Part shown: in pieces, positions 26,311 through 35,208 of the stretch
How the letters are laid out: the number at the start of each line of letters is the position of its first letter
How positions within the stretch are numbered: the first letter of the stretch is position 1
Assembly (NCBI GenBank): GCA_005503335.1
Contig: SCMQ01000001.1
Span: forward strand, 186,001 to 250,000
Length of the DNA: 64,000 nucleotides
Direction of reading: 5' to 3'
DNA from: Comamonadaceae bacterium 2FH
GTDB lineage: Bacteria > Pseudomonadota > Gammaproteobacteria > Burkholderiales > Burkholderiaceae_C
Notes under the pieces: generated by a model
What the model saw: the letters and a program-made list of their open reading frames with translations, nothing else
The model's database searches: none
What the model was told of the DNA's origin: nothing
Position numbers and translations under genes: made by a program

Positions 26311-27623
26311 TTCATGATTCCCGGCAGCCAGGTGGCTAGCGGTGGGAAGAAGAACATGGCGGCGAGCAGCAGCACGCTCATCGCCACATAGGGCACGACC
26401 GCGCGGAAGATGTGCGCCATGCTCACGCTCGGCGGAGACACGCCCTTCATCGTCATCAATAGCAAGCCGTGCGGCGGCAGAAGCAGGCCCATCTGCATGC
26501 ACATGAGGAACATGATTCCGAACCAGACCGGGTCGACTCCGAGCTTCTGGACGATCGGCATGAAGATGGGAATGGTGATGAGCATCATGCTCACCTGGTC
26601 GACGAAGATGCCGAGGAAGATCAGGATCAGCATCATTCCCGCGACGATCGCCATGGGCCCGAGGCCCGTGTCGGTGATCGCCTCGACGATGCCACTGGAG
26701 GCGCCTGAGAAGGTGAGGATCTGCGCGAATGTGGTTGCGCCCATGATGATCAGCAGGATCATCCCCGAGATGCCAATGGTTCCCTTCAGCGACTTCATCA
26801 ACGCGGCGAGCGACAGTGCTCGATAAGCGAGAGCAATCACCAGCGTGGCCACCACACCCAGCGCTGCGCTCTCGGTCGGCGTGGCCCAACCCGCCACCAT
26901 GGCGCCGACGACGACGCCGAAAATCGAGAGCAGCGGCAGCACGTACTGAAGGAACGGCCTGAACCTTTCCCACCCGTGGAAATGCTCGAATTCGCTCGCC
27001 GGTGCCAGCGACGGGTTCATTGCGGAGCGCAGCACGATCCAGGCGACGAATCCGATCGAAAGCAGGACACCCGGGACGATCCCGCCGATCAGCAAGCCTG
27101 AAATCGAGATGTTGGCCAGGCTGCCCAGCAGCACCGACAACGCGCTGGGGGGGATCAGCATGTCCACCGCCCCGATCGCCATGATCGGCCCCGTGGCCAT
27201 GGTCGGGTGGTATCCCCGCTGCAACATGACGGGCACCATGAGGGAGCCGAGCATCGCTGTCGTCGCAATGGTCGACCCGGAGATCGCGGAGAACACGGTT
27301 CCGGCGACGACAGCGACAACGGCCAGCCGGCCAGGCACTCTCGTGATCAGCCGCTCGACACCTTCGATGACCTTCACGGCCAGTCCGGTGTGAAACAGGA
27401 TCTCGCCCATGAGAATGAACAGCGGGATCGGAGTCAATGAGAAGCTGGTCACCGCAACGACGCTGTTGCGCACGAGCTGTCCCAGTCCCGCCTCTCCGCC
27501 CAGATAGATCCAGGCGCCGACGAGGTTGGTCACCAGGAAGGCGAACGCCACTGGAAGGCCGACGAAGAGAAGCAGCGTGGACCCGCCGAGGAGCAGCCAC
27601 GCAGGGAGGATCCATGCGCTCAT
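26307..27623 (-). CDS. dctM: TRAP transporter large permease (DctM type)
   Basis: A protein of 438 residues with about 12 membrane segments. Family motifs include LTPIPLFILMGEILFHTGLA, AISGSTIATTAMLGSLMVPV and MLIPPSALSVLLGSLANIS. It forms the ion-coupled translocation subunit of a TRAP transporter with the DctQ and DctP proteins encoded upstream. Its start (ATG at 27621-27623) overlaps the dctQ stop. A longer frame upstream overlaps dctQ and was not used. In this operon the transported solute is probably an aromatic or other carboxylate. Confidence 0.94.
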   Translation of the reverse strand: MSAWILPAWLLLGGSTLLLFVGLPVAFAFLVTNLVGAWIYLGGEAGLGQLVRNSVVAVTSFSLTPIPLFILMGEILFHTGLAVKVIEGVERLITRVPGRLAVVAVVAGTVFSAISGSTIATTAMLGSLMVPVMLQRGYHPTMATGPIMAIGAVDMLIPPSALSVLLGSLANISISGLLIGGIVPGVLLSIGFVAWIVLRSAMNPSLAPASEFEHFHGWERFRPFLQYVLPLLSIFGVVVGAMVAGWATPTESAALGVVATLVIALAYRALSLAALMKSLKGTIGISGMILLIIMGATTFAQILTFSGASSGIVEAITDTGLGPMAIVAGMMLILIFLGIFVDQVSMMLITIPIFMPIVQKLGVDPVWFGIMFLMCMQMGLLLPPHGLLLMTMKGVSPPSVSMAHIFRAVVPYVAMSVLLLAAMFFFPPLATWLPGIMK

Positions 27624-28201
27624 GCTGCAGACACCGCGTCGGAACGCGGTTCCTTCGGACCATGTGCAAGCCGCCACATGCGGAATGCAAACTCGATGGC
27701 GAGCAGCGCAAACGCGATGGGCAGCGGCGCCATCAACCACCACTCCGGAATGACGATGCTCTTGATCTGGATCGCGCCGCTGGCGTAGCTCTTGAAGGTC
27801 ATGACGATCCCCATCCATGCGAGCGCCACGCACCCTGCGAAGGCCATCACGTCCGACAGCCACTCACAACCGTAGGCAAGCCTGGCTGGAATGGCGCGCA
27901 GCACGATGTCCACGCGGATGTGCTGGCCGGCCCGCAGCAGCCAGGGCGCGCCCAGCAAGGTGCAGAGGTACAAGGCGTACTCGGAGATGTCGTTGGAAGC
28001 GGGAAAGCCGCGCGGAAAGCCGGGGATCTCCACATTCCGCAACAGGACATCGAGGGTGATCGAGCCGACCATCACGAGCAGCAGCAGGCAGGCCAGCACC
28101 ATCATGAGGTCGTAGAGGCGCCCGAAGGCCGCCTGCGCGGTTTCCATGCGGCGGCCTGCAGCGGGCGCGACGAAGGCCTGTGGGTGTGCCGCGCTGCTCA
28201 T
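27620..28201 (-). CDS. dctQ: TRAP transporter small permease (DctQ type)
   Basis: A protein of 193 residues with four hydrophobic segments (for example MMVLACLLLLVMVGSITLDV and FAGCVALAWMGIVMTF) and the family stretch LCTLLGAPWLLRAGQHIRVD. A 30-residue hydrophilic N-terminus precedes the first helix. Overlaps on both sides (ATGA with dctP at 28198-28201 and with dctM at 27620-27623) show tight coupling. DctQ links the receptor-binding and translocating parts. Confidence 0.93.
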   Translation of the reverse strand: MSSAAHPQAFVAPAAGRRMETAQAAFGRLYDLMMVLACLLLLVMVGSITLDVLLRNVEIPGFPRGFPASNDISEYALYLCTLLGAPWLLRAGQHIRVDIVLRAIPARLAYGCEWLSDVMAFAGCVALAWMGIVMTFKSYASGAIQIKSIVIPEWWLMAPLPIAFALLAIEFAFRMWRLAHGPKEPRSDAVSAA

Positions 28202-29169
28202 GACTTCCTCGACAGCAATGCGCGCAGCTTCGGCCCATGGACCGGGCTGGTCTTGATGAGGTCGGCCCAGCCCGCGTCGTACACGGCATCCAGGTATTTC
28301 GCGGTCTCCGCCGGGCCGAAGGTCAGCGGCTGGATGCCCGATGCATTCTGCTTCTTCTTCTCGTCCTCGCCTTCCTTGCGCCAGTACGCAGAATTGGCCT
28401 CCACTTCCATGGCCATCCTCTGGATGAAATCGCGCTGCTGCGGCGTCATGGCCTTCCACTTGTCCAGGTTCATGATCAACGACACGTCAGCGTCATAGAA
28501 GCCGGGGTCGATACGGAATTTCGTATGGCTCGCGAGGTTCAGATCGAAGATGCCGCCGATCGACCAGCCGTAGCCGTCGATCACATTGCGTTCGAGCGCG
28601 GTGTAGATCTCGCCCGGCGGGATGTTGATCACGTTTCCGTTCAGCGTCTGCACCGCCGGCCGAATGGCGGGCGATACGCGGATCTTCTTGGCGGTGAGAT
28701 CCAGCTTGTCGACCTTCTTTGACAAGAAGATGTGGAACGGGTAACCCTCGACCATCCGGGCGAGATACTGCATGTTGCCCTTCTCGTTCCAGACCCTGTT
28801 GATGTACTCGACGGCGCCGTTCTTGCGCTGCTCGGCCACCGGGATCTGCGCCATCTTGAGCATGTCGGCCTCGGGAAACACGTTCGTGTAGAAGGCGCCG
28901 GGGCTGAGGGCCATGTCGATGACGCCGCTCTTGACCGCATTGCCGATCTCGAAGGTCGGCACCGCGCGCGGGCCGCCGATGAAGTTGATCTTGACCAGGC
29001 CCTTGCCCTGCGCGTTCACCCGCTCGCTCCACTTCACCAGCTCCTGCGACCACGCCATGTTTTCAGGGAATGCCGTGACCAGCCGGATCTGCATTTCCTG
29101 TGCAGCCGCCGAGAATGCCAAGACGCCGAGGGCGGCCGTGACCGCCAGGCGCTTGAAGGTGTTGACCAT
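28198..29169 (-). CDS. dctP: TRAP transporter solute-binding protein (DctP type)
   Basis: A periplasmic receptor of 323 residues with signal peptide MVNTFKRLAVTAALGVLAFS and cleavage after AAA or SAAAQ. The mature part has MQIRLVTAFPENMAWSQELV and the conserved ligand-anchoring segment around KKIRVSPAIRPAVQTLNGN, ending in IPPGEIYTALERNVIDGYGW. It delivers a carboxylated solute to DctQM. It is 42 bases downstream of the 2-oxoacid oxidoreductase gene on the same strand, so uptake and 2-oxoacid oxidation may be co-expressed. Confidence 0.93.
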   Translation of the reverse strand: MVNTFKRLAVTAALGVLAFSAAAQEMQIRLVTAFPENMAWSQELVKWSERVNAQGKGLVKINFIGGPRAVPTFEIGNAVKSGVIDMALSPGAFYTNVFPEADMLKMAQIPVAEQRKNGAVEYINRVWNEKGNMQYLARMVEGYPFHIFLSKKVDKLDLTAKKIRVSPAIRPAVQTLNGNVINIPPGEIYTALERNVIDGYGWSIGGIFDLNLASHTKFRIDPGFYDADVSLIMNLDKWKAMTPQQRDFIQRMAMEVEANSAYWRKEGEDEKKKQNASGIQPLTFGPAETAKYLDAVYDAGWADLIKTSPVHGPKLRALLSRKS

Positions 29170-29211
29170 GATGTGTCTCCTTTTGTGGTTGATCGAACAA
29201 GGAACTTGGCC

Positions 29212-32200
29212 TCAGGCTGCAAGTGCGACCGGCTTAATCTCGATCGTGCGAGGCCGCTTCAACTCAGACAGCAGGCGCTGCGCCTGTGCCTTTGCTTGCG
29301 TCGCGGCCGCAGACTTCACTGACTCGTAGCCGCGGATGGTTTGGGGCAGCCGCATGAGCTCGGCGACTTGGGCGGCGTTGCACGCGTCGAGCAGCCCAAG
29401 GCCTTGTGCCAACACAGCCTCGTACCAGGCGAGCAGCGCCCGCTCCTCCCGTCGGGACGCCAGAGCGCCGAACGGATCCAGGGCCGTCCCACGCAGGAAC
29501 TTCAGCGCAGCGAGGGCTTTCAGCGCCGGATGCATCCAACGGCCGACGCGCATCTTTCCCTTCAGGCCCAGCGTGCGTGCGAGAGGCGGCTGCAGGTTGT
29601 ATTTCAGGCGGACGCTCCCGGAGAACATGTCGGCCACCCGTTTCTCGAAGCCGGATTGGGTGAGCAGGCGTGCCACCTCGTACTCGTCCTTGTATGCCAT
29701 CATCTTGTGCAGGCCGTCGGCGACCGCCGCGGTCACCTCATAGGCGTGCTGCTCTCCGCGGGCAGCTACCTCGATCTGCAGTGAGGACGTCACCCGCTCC
29801 AGATAGCGGACCGCATACGCCATGTTCTGGTAGTCCGCCAGATCCACGGAACGCAGCAGCACACGGTCACGAAGCTGCGCAGGCAGCTTTGCCAGCTGCG
29901 GCTCGAAGGCGGCCAGTTCGCCGAATTTGCCCTCGCTGCGCAGGGCGCGCAGCCGCTGCGTACGATCCGCAAGCGGTTGGAGCTTGAGCGTGCCCAGCGC
30001 CTGGATCTGCTCCGGCGCGTGCACCCACAGCCGCCCGGCACGGAAGGCCATCGTGTTCGCCTCCACCTGGGTGCCGTTCAAAGCGATCGCGGCCTCGATC
30101 CACTCCGCGCGGATCGGCAGCCAACCCGCCTGGTAGGCAGCACCGATGGCCACCATGTTCGTCATCATGAAGTCACCGAACAGCGCCTCGGCGATGCGCT
30201 GCGCATCCAGCGTCAAGGCGCTGCCTTCCCGCACCGCGGCGGCGACGGTGCCGCACAACTCCTGCGTCGGAAGCGTCTTGCGGGAGTCACGGATGACCTC
30301 TCCGTTCGGGAACACGCCGGCGTTGATGACAGCCCGTGTGCGTTCGGCATCGCAGCACTTCAGGTTGCTCGCGTCCACCGCCGCCAGGAGATCGAGCGCG
30401 AGGTAGAGATCCGCTTTGCCGATGCCGACCTTGTTCGTGTGCGGCGGCCGCTCCGCGGGAGCCAGAATGAGGCTGGAGAGCACGGCGCCCCACTTTTGCG
30501 ACGCTCCGGTCTGGTCGTAGGTCTTGACCTGCAGACCCTGCATGGCGGCCGCCTGTGCGAGGATGGCGCTGGCCGTGAGGACGCCGGATCCCCCGAGGCC
30601 CGGCATGTACACGTGGTAGGGCACCTGCAAGGCCTCCGGCTCGATCTCCGGGATGCCGGCTGCGTCGATGGAGGGCAGGCCCGGCCTGCGAAGCCCCTTG
30701 CCAGGCTCCACTTCCACCGTGACGAAGGAAGGGCATTCCCCCTGGATGCAGGCCTGGTCCTGGTTGCAGGTCGACTGGTGGATCTGTGTCTTGGCACCGA
30801 ACTCGGTCGGCACCTTCTGCAGCGACATGCAATTCGCCTTGGCGCCGCAGTCGCCGCAGTTCTCGCACACCTCTTCGTTCACGAACGTGAACACGGCGGG
30901 CGCGGGCAGCAGCCCCCGCTTCTGGCGACGGCGCCGCTCGTTCGCGCACGCCCCGTCGTAGATCAGGATGGTGACGCCCTTGATCTCCGAGAGCTCCTTC
31001 ATCGTTTGTTCGAGCTCGTCCGGTGAGCGGCGCACCAGGCCGGCGGGAAGCTGCACCCTTGCATACAGGCCGGCCTCTTTCGTCACGAGGACCACACGGG
31101 ATGCGCCGTCCTGCAACAGGCGGGCGGACAGATCCGCGATCGCGCTGGCGCCCACCGCTTCCTGCCCGCCGGTGTTCGCGAGAACACCGTTGATCAGGAG
31201 CTTGAACGTCATGTTCGCGCCCGTCGTGATCGCAAACCGGATGTTCTGGTAGCTCGAGTGGAACAAGGCGCCGTCGCCGACGTTCTGAACAATGTGGGGG
31301 CGGCTCGTGTACGGGGCGAGACCCAGCCAGGGCAGCCCCTCGCCACCCAATTGCGTCGTGGCTTCGACGCGCTTCTGCGGGTTGTCCATGAGGGAGGCGA
31401 ACAGGTGACAGCCTGGCGCACCCCATGCCATCTGGCCGGGCGCAAGCAGGGTCGAGACGTTGTGGGGGCAGCCCGAGCAGTAGTTCGGTGCACGCCCGGG
31501 CAGCGCGGGGCTGCGCTGCACGGTCTTCTGCTGCAGGTATCGCACGCGCTCGCGGCCGCGCTCTGGCAAGGTGATGCTGCGCGCCAGCACGCGCGCCAGG
31601 CGTTCGGCCACCATGTCGCTGGTCATGCCGCCTTCGACGGGGAACAGGCGGGCTCCGTCCGCGTCTTGTTTGCCCAGGAGTTCACGCACGCTCGTGCCGA
31701 CGATTCCCGCAGCGACCTGCCTTTCCAGGAAGTCGCGCTTTTCTTCGACGACGATCACGCGTTCGAGACCCTCGGCGAATTCGCGGAAGAACGCGCTGTC
31801 GGATGGGCACAGCAGGCCGACCTTGGCCAGCCGGATGCCGTTGGCGTCGAGAGCTCGCGCGTCGAGCCCGAGATCCTCGAGGGCCTGTAGGGTGTCGGCC
31901 CAACTCTTTCCCGCGCTGATGATGCCGATCCGGTCCCCTGACGAGGATCGCATGACCCGGTTGAGCCCGTTCGCACGTGAGTAGGCCAGGACGGCTGCGT
32001 GGCGCTCGTCGTAGAGGCGCCGTTCCGTCTCCACGTTGGTGACCGGGAAGAAGCGGTGGTTGGCGAGCTTGGCGAAAGGCTTGCCCGCGATCTGCAGGTC
32101 CGGGGTTCGGGTCGTGATCCCCGCGGGGTGCAGCTGCACCACCTCTCCGCCGTCGCACAGCGTGCCGACGAGCTTGAGCGCCACCCAGCAGCCGGAAAAA

Positions 32201-32763
32201 CGCGACAGCGCCGCGGCATGCAGGCCGTAGTCCAGGATCTCCTGCACGCACGAGGGATACAGCACCGGCATGCCGTGGTGCTCGAACGAGAAATCCTGCT
32301 GGTACGGCACCGTGGAGCTCTTGGCCTCATGGTCCTCACCGCTGAGGATGACGACGGCCCCATGGCGGCTCGTTCCCGCAAAGTTCGCATGCTTGAGAGC
32401 GTCGCCCGAACGGTCCAGCCCGGGTCCCTTGCCGTACCAGTAGCCCACCACGCCGTCCACTTCCGGGTGTGGGTGCTCGTCAAGCATCTGGGTGCCGCTC
32501 AGCATCGAGACGGCGAACTCCTCGTTCTGCGCGGGCTGGTGCGTGATGCCATGCGCGTCGAGCGTTCGCCGCGCCTGGCGCAATGCGATGTCGATGCTTC
32601 CCAAGGGGGAGCCGGGATAGCCCGTGACGAAGGCCTTGGTGCGCAAGCCGGCTGCAGCGTCGGAGCGCATCTGCTCCACCAGCATCCGGATCAGCGCGTG
32701 GTTCCCGTTCAGGAATGCGCTCGGCGTATCGGGTTCGAAGCGAGCATCCAGACGCCGGGTCAT
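29212..32763 (-). CDS. 2-oxoacid:ferredoxin oxidoreductase, indolepyruvate type, single-chain fusion
   Basis: A very large protein of 1183 residues that joins all parts of indolepyruvate/arylpyruvate ferredoxin oxidoreductase. The first ~400 residues are the pyrimidine-binding region (GYPGSPLGSIDIAL, VGYWYGKGPGLDRSGDAL). The middle has the thiamine diphosphate domain (NYCSGCPHNVSTLL, GDGALFHSSYQNIRF) and an Fe-S segment with CENCGDCGAKANC and later TCNQDQACIQGECP. The last ~500 residues hold the gamma domain (MPGLGGSGVLTASAILAQAA) and a helical tail. It would decarboxylate an aryl- or branched 2-oxoacid to the acyl-CoA and reduce ferredoxin. Fused forms are typical of proteobacteria. A short coupled frame precedes it. 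Confidence 0.92.
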   Translation of the reverse strand: MTRRLDARFEPDTPSAFLNGNHALIRMLVEQMRSDAAAGLRTKAFVTGYPGSPLGSIDIALRQARRTLDAHGITHQPAQNEEFAVSMLSGTQMLDEHPHPEVDGVVGYWYGKGPGLDRSGDALKHANFAGTSRHGAVVILSGEDHEAKSSTVPYQQDFSFEHHGMPVLYPSCVQEILDYGLHAAALSRFSGCWVALKLVGTLCDGGEVVQLHPAGITTRTPDLQIAGKPFAKLANHRFFPVTNVETERRLYDERHAAVLAYSRANGLNRVMRSSSGDRIGIISAGKSWADTLQALEDLGLDARALDANGIRLAKVGLLCPSDSAFFREFAEGLERVIVVEEKRDFLERQVAAGIVGTSVRELLGKQDADGARLFPVEGGMTSDMVAERLARVLARSITLPERGRERVRYLQQKTVQRSPALPGRAPNYCSGCPHNVSTLLAPGQMAWGAPGCHLFASLMDNPQKRVEATTQLGGEGLPWLGLAPYTSRPHIVQNVGDGALFHSSYQNIRFAITTGANMTFKLLINGVLANTGGQEAVGASAIADLSARLLQDGASRVVLVTKEAGLYARVQLPAGLVRRSPDELEQTMKELSEIKGVTILIYDGACANERRRRQKRGLLPAPAVFTFVNEEVCENCGDCGAKANCMSLQKVPTEFGAKTQIHQSTCNQDQACIQGECPSFVTVEVEPGKGLRRPGLPSIDAAGIPEIEPEALQVPYHVYMPGLGGSGVLTASAILAQAAAMQGLQVKTYDQTGASQKWGAVLSSLILAPAERPPHTNKVGIGKADLYLALDLLAAVDASNLKCCDAERTRAVINAGVFPNGEVIRDSRKTLPTQELCGTVAAAVREGSALTLDAQRIAEALFGDFMMTNMVAIGAAYQAGWLPIRAEWIEAAIALNGTQVEANTMAFRAGRLWVHAPEQIQALGTLKLQPLADRTQRLRALRSEGKFGELAAFEPQLAKLPAQLRDRVLLRSVDLADYQNMAYAVRYLERVTSSLQIEVAARGEQHAYEVTAAVADGLHKMMAYKDEYEVARLLTQSGFEKRVADMFSGSVRLKYNLQPPLARTLGLKGKMRVGRWMHPALKALAALKFLRGTALDPFGALASRREERALLAWYEAVLAQGLGLLDACNAAQVAELMRLPQTIRGYESVKSAAATQAKAQAQRLLSELKRPRTIEIKPVALAA

Positions 32764-32831
32764 CGGCTCACCCTGTCGCTGAGGTCTGCGTGCGAGTCGG
32801 CGACGCCGCCGGCAATCTCCAGAATCTTCAT
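32760..32831 (-). other. 23-codon leader frame coupled to the oxidoreductase gene
   Basis: A frame starting ATG at 32829-32831, after a GGAGAC ribosome site, reads MKILEIAGGVADSHADLSDR and stops in an ATGA overlap with the oxidoreductase start. The large gene has no strong ribosome site of its own, so coupling is likely. The first residues resemble the start of CaiB/BaiF CoA-transferases, so it may be another deletion relic rather than a true leader peptide. Confidence 0.5.
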
Positions 32832-32891
32832 GTGTTGTCTCCGCTGGCGGGCGGGTGATGCCCGCGCTAGCACTGTTAAGGACCGCAATGA

Positions 32892-32944
32892 TTGACCAGG
32901 GTCAAAATTTAGGCAATAAACGAAGACTTAAATCAATTATTTAA
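32892..32944. promoter_or_regulatory. divergent promoter region with two LysR-type palindromes
   Basis: The intergenic space between the oxidoreductase operon and the LysR gene holds TTGACC-AG-GGTCAA at 32892-32905 and TTAAAT-N5-ATTTAA at 32928-32944. Both contain T-N11-A-like symmetry expected of LysR sites. The second lies eight bases before the LysR start, as in autoregulation. The stretch is AT-rich compared with its surroundings. Confidence 0.6.
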
Positions 32945-32951
32945 TCCGCAA

Positions 32952-33884
32952 ATGTCAGAGCGCTTCGATCTCAACCTGTTGCGCGTCCTGGTTGCGCTTC
33001 ATCACTGGCGGAGCGTCTCAAAAGCTTCGGCGGAACTGGGGCTCAGCCAGCCGGCGACGAGCCTTGCGCTCGGCCGGCTTCGCAAGAGCCTGGGAGACCC
33101 TCTGTTCGTGCGATCCCCTTCGGGGATGCTGCCTACGCCCAGGTGCACGGAGGTCGTTGAATGTGCGGTCGAGGCGCTTTCGGACATCGACGAAACAGTT
33201 CTTCACCGCAAGGCGTTTGACCCAGCCAGTTCCAGGCGCGACTTCGTCGTCACCATGGCGGACGTGGGCGAGCAGTACTTTGCGCCGCCCCTCATGGCCC
33301 ACCTCGAGCGCGAGGCACCTCTTTGCAACCTGAGATGCGAAACCTTCGCGAGGCAGGACATCGAAGCGGCTCTGGAGGAAGGACGCTGCGACCTTGCCCT
33401 CGGTTTTTTTCCGAATCTCGAACGGCCGGCGCTCCATGTGCAAACGGTGTTCATGCACACGCTGGTTTGTCTGGTGCGCGCCAACCATCCCGTCGTGAAG
33501 TCGTCACGCGTCAGCATGAGTCAGTTCCTGCAGATGTCGCACGCCGTTGTGTTGCCCATGGGGCGCGGCGGCGAATTATTCGAAAGCATGCTCAAGGAGA
33601 GAGGACTCCAGCGTCGCGTGCAATTCACGACCGTGCACTTCCTCACGGTGCCTGCGATCATTGCGGCGACTGACATGATCGTCACGGTACCTCGATCGAT
33701 CGCGGACTACTACGCTCGCGTGGAGAATCTCCGGATCGTTGAACCGCCCATCAACATCAAACCGTACGCGCTCAAGCAGTTCTGGCATCCCAGATTCAAT
33801 ACGGATCCCGCCATCCGATGGCTGCGTGAATCCGTCATCCGTCTTTTCGGAACCCAAAGCGACGCCGTCCGGGCCGCGAAGTAG
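32952..33884 (+). CDS. LysR-family transcriptional regulator
   Basis: A protein of 310 residues. The N-terminal winged helix reads NLLRVLVALHHWRSVSKASA, then ELGLSQPATSLALGRLRKSL and DPLFVRSPSGMLPT, standard for LysR proteins. The C-terminal periplasmic-binding-protein-like domain starts near residue 95 and would bind a pathway effector. It is divergent from the 2-oxoacid oxidoreductase/TRAP/hydroxylase operon and almost certainly controls it through the palindromes in the shared promoter. NodD/TfdR-like members often respond to aromatic acids, but the effector is unknown. Confidence 0.93.
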   Translation: MSERFDLNLLRVLVALHHWRSVSKASAELGLSQPATSLALGRLRKSLGDPLFVRSPSGMLPTPRCTEVVECAVEALSDIDETVLHRKAFDPASSRRDFVVTMADVGEQYFAPPLMAHLEREAPLCNLRCETFARQDIEAALEEGRCDLALGFFPNLERPALHVQTVFMHTLVCLVRANHPVVKSSRVSMSQFLQMSHAVVLPMGRGGELFESMLKERGLQRRVQFTTVHFLTVPAIIAATDMIVTVPRSIADYYARVENLRIVEPPINIKPYALKQFWHPRFNTDPAIRWLRESVIRLFGTQSDAVRAAK

Positions 33885-34195
33885 GCTACGTCATCCGCCG
33901 GCGGCGGAGCCTTCAAGCAAGGCGGAGCGAGGACGTCGTGTGCGAGGCGATAGGCTGCGCTGCTCCGGCTCAAATGGTTGGTGACACATCCACTTTGGCA
34001 AGTTGGTATACGGAAAGATTCCTGGCAGCTTCCGATAGCGGAAGAATTCGAAGTCCTTTGTTCAAGTGCATCTAGTGTCATGAGTTGAAGGGGGAGCGCT
34101 GGATGCGGTCGCGGAAGGCTGCGCGCTCCACTCTCGCGTTGTATGTGTCAGGCTCCACGGCATGAACCGTGCGCGCGGCCGTGCGTCGGGCGTGT
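33885..34195. other. intergenic stretch without a recognised gene
   Basis: About 310 bases between the ends of the LysR gene and LuxR copy 2 (tail to tail). A GC-rich imperfect inverted repeat near 33895-33910 (CCGCCGGCGGCGG) may be a terminator for the LysR transcript. The minus strand has a short open stretch ending near 34085 with no recognisable similarity. I see no RNA gene. Confidence 0.4.
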
Positions 34196-35044
34196 CTAGT
34201 GCAGCGCGCCGGAAGAGGCGGCTTCGAAACGATGCCCGCGCCAGCAGCTCCAGCGCGCCAGGTACCAGGTGAGCAATTCGCGCTCGCTGCCGATGGCGAG
34301 GCGCTGGTACGCGCGCTTGCGATAGGTCTTCACAGTCTCTTCGCTGACCGACAGGTCGAGCGCGATGCCTACGGACGACAAGCCGTACAGGATGCGCGCG
34401 CTGACCTCGGCTTCGCGCCGGGGCAGGGCACTGGTGGCGACGATGCAATTCTCGATTTCTTCGAGCGCCGTGAGCGCTTGCGCGACATTCGGGCGCGTCT
34501 GGCGGATGTCGGCATGCTTGCCCAGCACGGCCATCAGCAGCTCGGCCGAGTGGGCGACCTTCTCGATCGCCTCGCCCGCGAAGGGCGCATGCGGGTCCGC
34601 GCGCACGATGCTGAGGCCGAAGTCGGCATTGGGGCCGTGGCCGCACAGCAGCAGACGGTCGCGCACGTGCGGATAGATGGTGGGGCGCATCGCGGTATAG
34701 CCGTCGTCGCTGAAATCGACGTGGATGATGCTGGGCCGCACGGCGCCCAGGCAGCGCTGCGCCTCGGTCATCGCGGGGTCGCGCTTCCACCAGCCTTGAT
34801 TGACATAGCTTGCAACGCGGTCGTGCGCCGTGCGCTCGGGTTCGACGCAGCAGGCCGCGACTTCGCGCAGTTCGTCCTTGCCAAAACGGAATGCCGCGAA
34901 GTGATCGGCGCCACAGAGTTCATTGAGGAAGCGGGCCAGGGCGGGACCGAAGCGGTCTTCGCCGACGGCATCCACAAGCATGGCGAGTGCGGCGTCCCGC
35001 GGGGTGGTGCGAGCGGCGTTCTCGCGAACGGTCATGATCGTCAT
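34196..35044 (-). CDS. LuxR-type transcriptional regulator (copy 2)
   Basis: A protein of 282 residues, same length as copy 1 at 3922-4770 and nearly the same sequence throughout (MTIMTVRENAARTTPRDAAL against MSIMTVRENAARTTPQDAAL). It has the N-terminal sensor-like domain and the C-terminal helix-turn-helix (ALDLSVSEETVKTYRKRAYQ). AGGAGA precedes the ATG at 35042-35044. The recognition helix is identical in the two copies, so both should bind the same sites. It is followed by no obvious target gene, unlike copy 1, and preceded by the intact IclR gene. Confidence 0.92.
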   Translation of the reverse strand: MTIMTVRENAARTTPRDAALAMLVDAVGEDRFGPALARFLNELCGADHFAAFRFGKDELREVAACCVEPERTAHDRVASYVNQGWWKRDPAMTEAQRCLGAVRPSIIHVDFSDDGYTAMRPTIYPHVRDRLLLCGHGPNADFGLSIVRADPHAPFAGEAIEKVAHSAELLMAVLGKHADIRQTRPNVAQALTALEEIENCIVATSALPRREAEVSARILYGLSSVGIALDLSVSEETVKTYRKRAYQRLAIGSERELLTWYLARWSCWRGHRFEAASSGALH

Positions 35045-35112
35045 GGCTTGTCTCCTGGGATGGATCTCAGGGCTCGGAGCACCCTCTGAGGGGCGCTGTC
35101 GATTCTCTATCA

Positions 35113-35138
35113 CGTAATCATGTTACGCTTCCCGTAAT
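35113..35138. promoter_or_regulatory. candidate operator upstream of LuxR copy 2
   Basis: CGTAATCATGTTACG (35113-35127), five bases, then CGTAAT (35133-35138). This has the same three half-sites and spacing as 4833-4858 before copy 1, although the middle bases differ. Conservation of the half-sites with drift between them suggests selection for protein binding. Confidence 0.72.
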
Positions 35139-35208
35139 TTGCCGACGCTAGGGAAAACCCTTGAAAACGAGTTCGGCCGTTAACTGTTACCCTGCGGCCG
35201 AGCTTCTT

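Noticed and set aside
26307-27863. A longer DctM start at 27863
   Set aside because: It would overlap dctQ by over 200 bases; the ATG at 27623 has the usual ATGA overlap and a family-like N-terminus.
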